In this document: positions 12,968 through 13,576 of the stretch, in pieces
Layout: every line of letters begins with the position of its first letter
How positions within the stretch are numbered: position 1 is the first letter of the stretch
Notes under the pieces: model-generated
What the model saw: the letters and a program-made list of their open reading frames with translations, nothing else
Told to the model about the DNA's origin: nothing
The model's database searches: none
Assembly (NCBI GenBank): GCA_947384095.1
Contig: CANDFU010000011.1
Span: 1 to 13,576, forward strand
Length of the DNA stretch: 13,576 bases
From: an uncultured Roseburia sp.
Lineage (GTDB): Bacteria; Bacillota; Clostridia; Lachnospirales; Lachnospiraceae
Reading direction: 5' to 3'
Made by a program: the position numbers and the translations under genes

Positions 12968-13492
12968 ATGAGAAGACAGGTATTATCGCTCCTGGTTGAG
13001 AACAACCCGGGAGTCACAAGTCATATCTCCGGTCTGTTCAGCCGGAGGGGATACAACATTGACAGTTTTTCATCCGGTGTGACGGCGGATCCGCGGTATA
13101 CACGGATTACGATTGTGGCAAGCGGCGACGAGCAGATTTTAGAGCAGATCGAAAAACAGGTCGCAAAGCTGGAGGATGTGGTACAGATCAAGAAGCTGGA
13201 GCCGGGTTCTTCCGTGACGCGGGAGCTGATGATGGTTAAAATCCGCGCGAAGGACACGCAGCGGCAGCCGATTATGAATGTCACGGAGATCTTCCACGGC
13301 AAGGTCGTGGACGTCACGCATGACTCCATGGTGATTGAACTGACCGGGCATCAGGATAAGCTGGATGCGTTTATGGATCTGCTGCAGGATTATGAGATTC
13401 TGGAACTGGCGCGCACGGGGCTGACCGGGCTTTCCAGGGGAACGTCGGATGTCGTGATTATCGACGAAAACGGGCACTTAAAGGGCATCTGA
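12968..13492 (+). CDS. ilvN: Acetolactate synthase small (regulatory) subunit
   Basis: A 174-residue regulatory subunit of acetohydroxyacid synthase. It stimulates the catalytic IlvB subunit and confers valine feedback control in the first shared step of valine, leucine and isoleucine synthesis. The N-terminal ACT domain (about 4-78) shows VLSLLVENNPGVTSHISGLF (5-24), then RRGYNIDSFSSG (26-37) and TRITIVASGD (45-54). The C-terminal domain shows RELMMVKIRA and the ending ELARTGLTGLSRG, both standard. Length is normal for the family. The start follows AAGGAAGG at 12953-12960. Unusually for an ilvBN pair, no ilvB lies directly upstream and the gene has its own promoter. A partner such as ilvC or ilvB may lie past the right edge, in the 84 unannotated bases or beyond. 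Confidence 0.95.
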   Translation: MRRQVLSLLVENNPGVTSHISGLFSRRGYNIDSFSSGVTADPRYTRITIVASGDEQILEQIEKQVAKLEDVVQIKKLEPGSSVTRELMMVKIRAKDTQRQPIMNVTEIFHGKVVDVTHDSMVIELTGHQDKLDAFMDLLQDYEILELARTGLTGLSRGTSDVVIIDENGHLKGI

Positions 13493-13576
13493 AAGGCAGA
13501 AGAGCGTGTGTGACACAGGACTTCTGTGAGCCACCGGCAGAGGTACAAAGTCCGCGCTGCGGCGGAAAAGAAGCAG

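Noticed and set aside
13493..13576. T-box, tRNA or new gene start after ilvN
   Set aside because: The 84 bases contain only a weak inverted repeat, with no T-box motif, cloverleaf or ribosome binding site plus start codon.
1..13576. Defence island, CRISPR array, prophage or transposon
   Set aside because: I saw no nuclease/helicase cluster, regularly spaced repeats, integrase, transposase or terminal inverted repeats; the gene content is mostly core metabolism, translation and membrane functions.

Overview
The window looks like chromosomal DNA from a Gram-positive anaerobe of the Clostridia, most likely a Lachnospiraceae relative. The reasons are moderate GC, strong AGGAGG-type ribosome binding sites, an infC-rpmI-rplT operon with an AUU-started infC behind an attenuator leader, a zinc-ribbon-tailed MscL, a ferredoxin/ASKHA reductive activator and a DUF1848 protein. 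Genus assignment is inference. I see no phage, insertion sequence, CRISPR array, tRNA or rRNA. Most genes are ordinary housekeeping or membrane functions.

Layout. 1-123 is the tail of recX. 181-2198 holds an NSS-type sodium symporter and mscL, both + and probably co-transcribed, ending at a perfect 12-bp bidirectional hairpin. 2255-3346 (-) is a secreted three-repeat protein of unknown function, read from a perfect consensus promoter near 3454-3482. 3601-4146 (+) is a GNAT acetyltransferase whose 3' end overlaps a convergent exonuclease III gene (4110-4868, -). 5047-7652 (+) is a two-gene, ATGA-coupled operon: a [2Fe-2S]/ASKHA reductive activator followed by a DUF1848 protein with a C-terminal radical-SAM-like CX3CX2C motif. 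Its end overlaps a convergent PHP phosphoesterase gene (7636-8529, -). A compact divergent control region (8563-8642) separates that gene from a cheW-MCP pair (8682-10847, +). Then come the infC leader and infC-rpmI-rplT (10867-12166), a structured 221-nt intergenic region, a double zinc-ribbon TM2 membrane protein (12388-12801) and ilvN (12968-13492) with its own promoter.

How they work together. The clearest functional units are the translation operon with its presumed L20-responsive attenuator, the chemoreceptor with its own coupling protein, and the reductive activator with its coupled DUF1848 partner. The rest are single genes in alternating orientation.

Most worth a second look: (i) two related stem-forming elements at 3492-3548 and 12247-12316, whose stems are kept by G-C to G-U changes; (ii) the alternative pairing just upstream of the TM2 gene's ribosome binding site; (iii) the three 12-bp-phased DnaA-box-like repeats between the divergent PHP and cheW promoters; (iv) the activator/DUF1848 pair; (v) a CheW that has His in place of the usual NLRG arginine.
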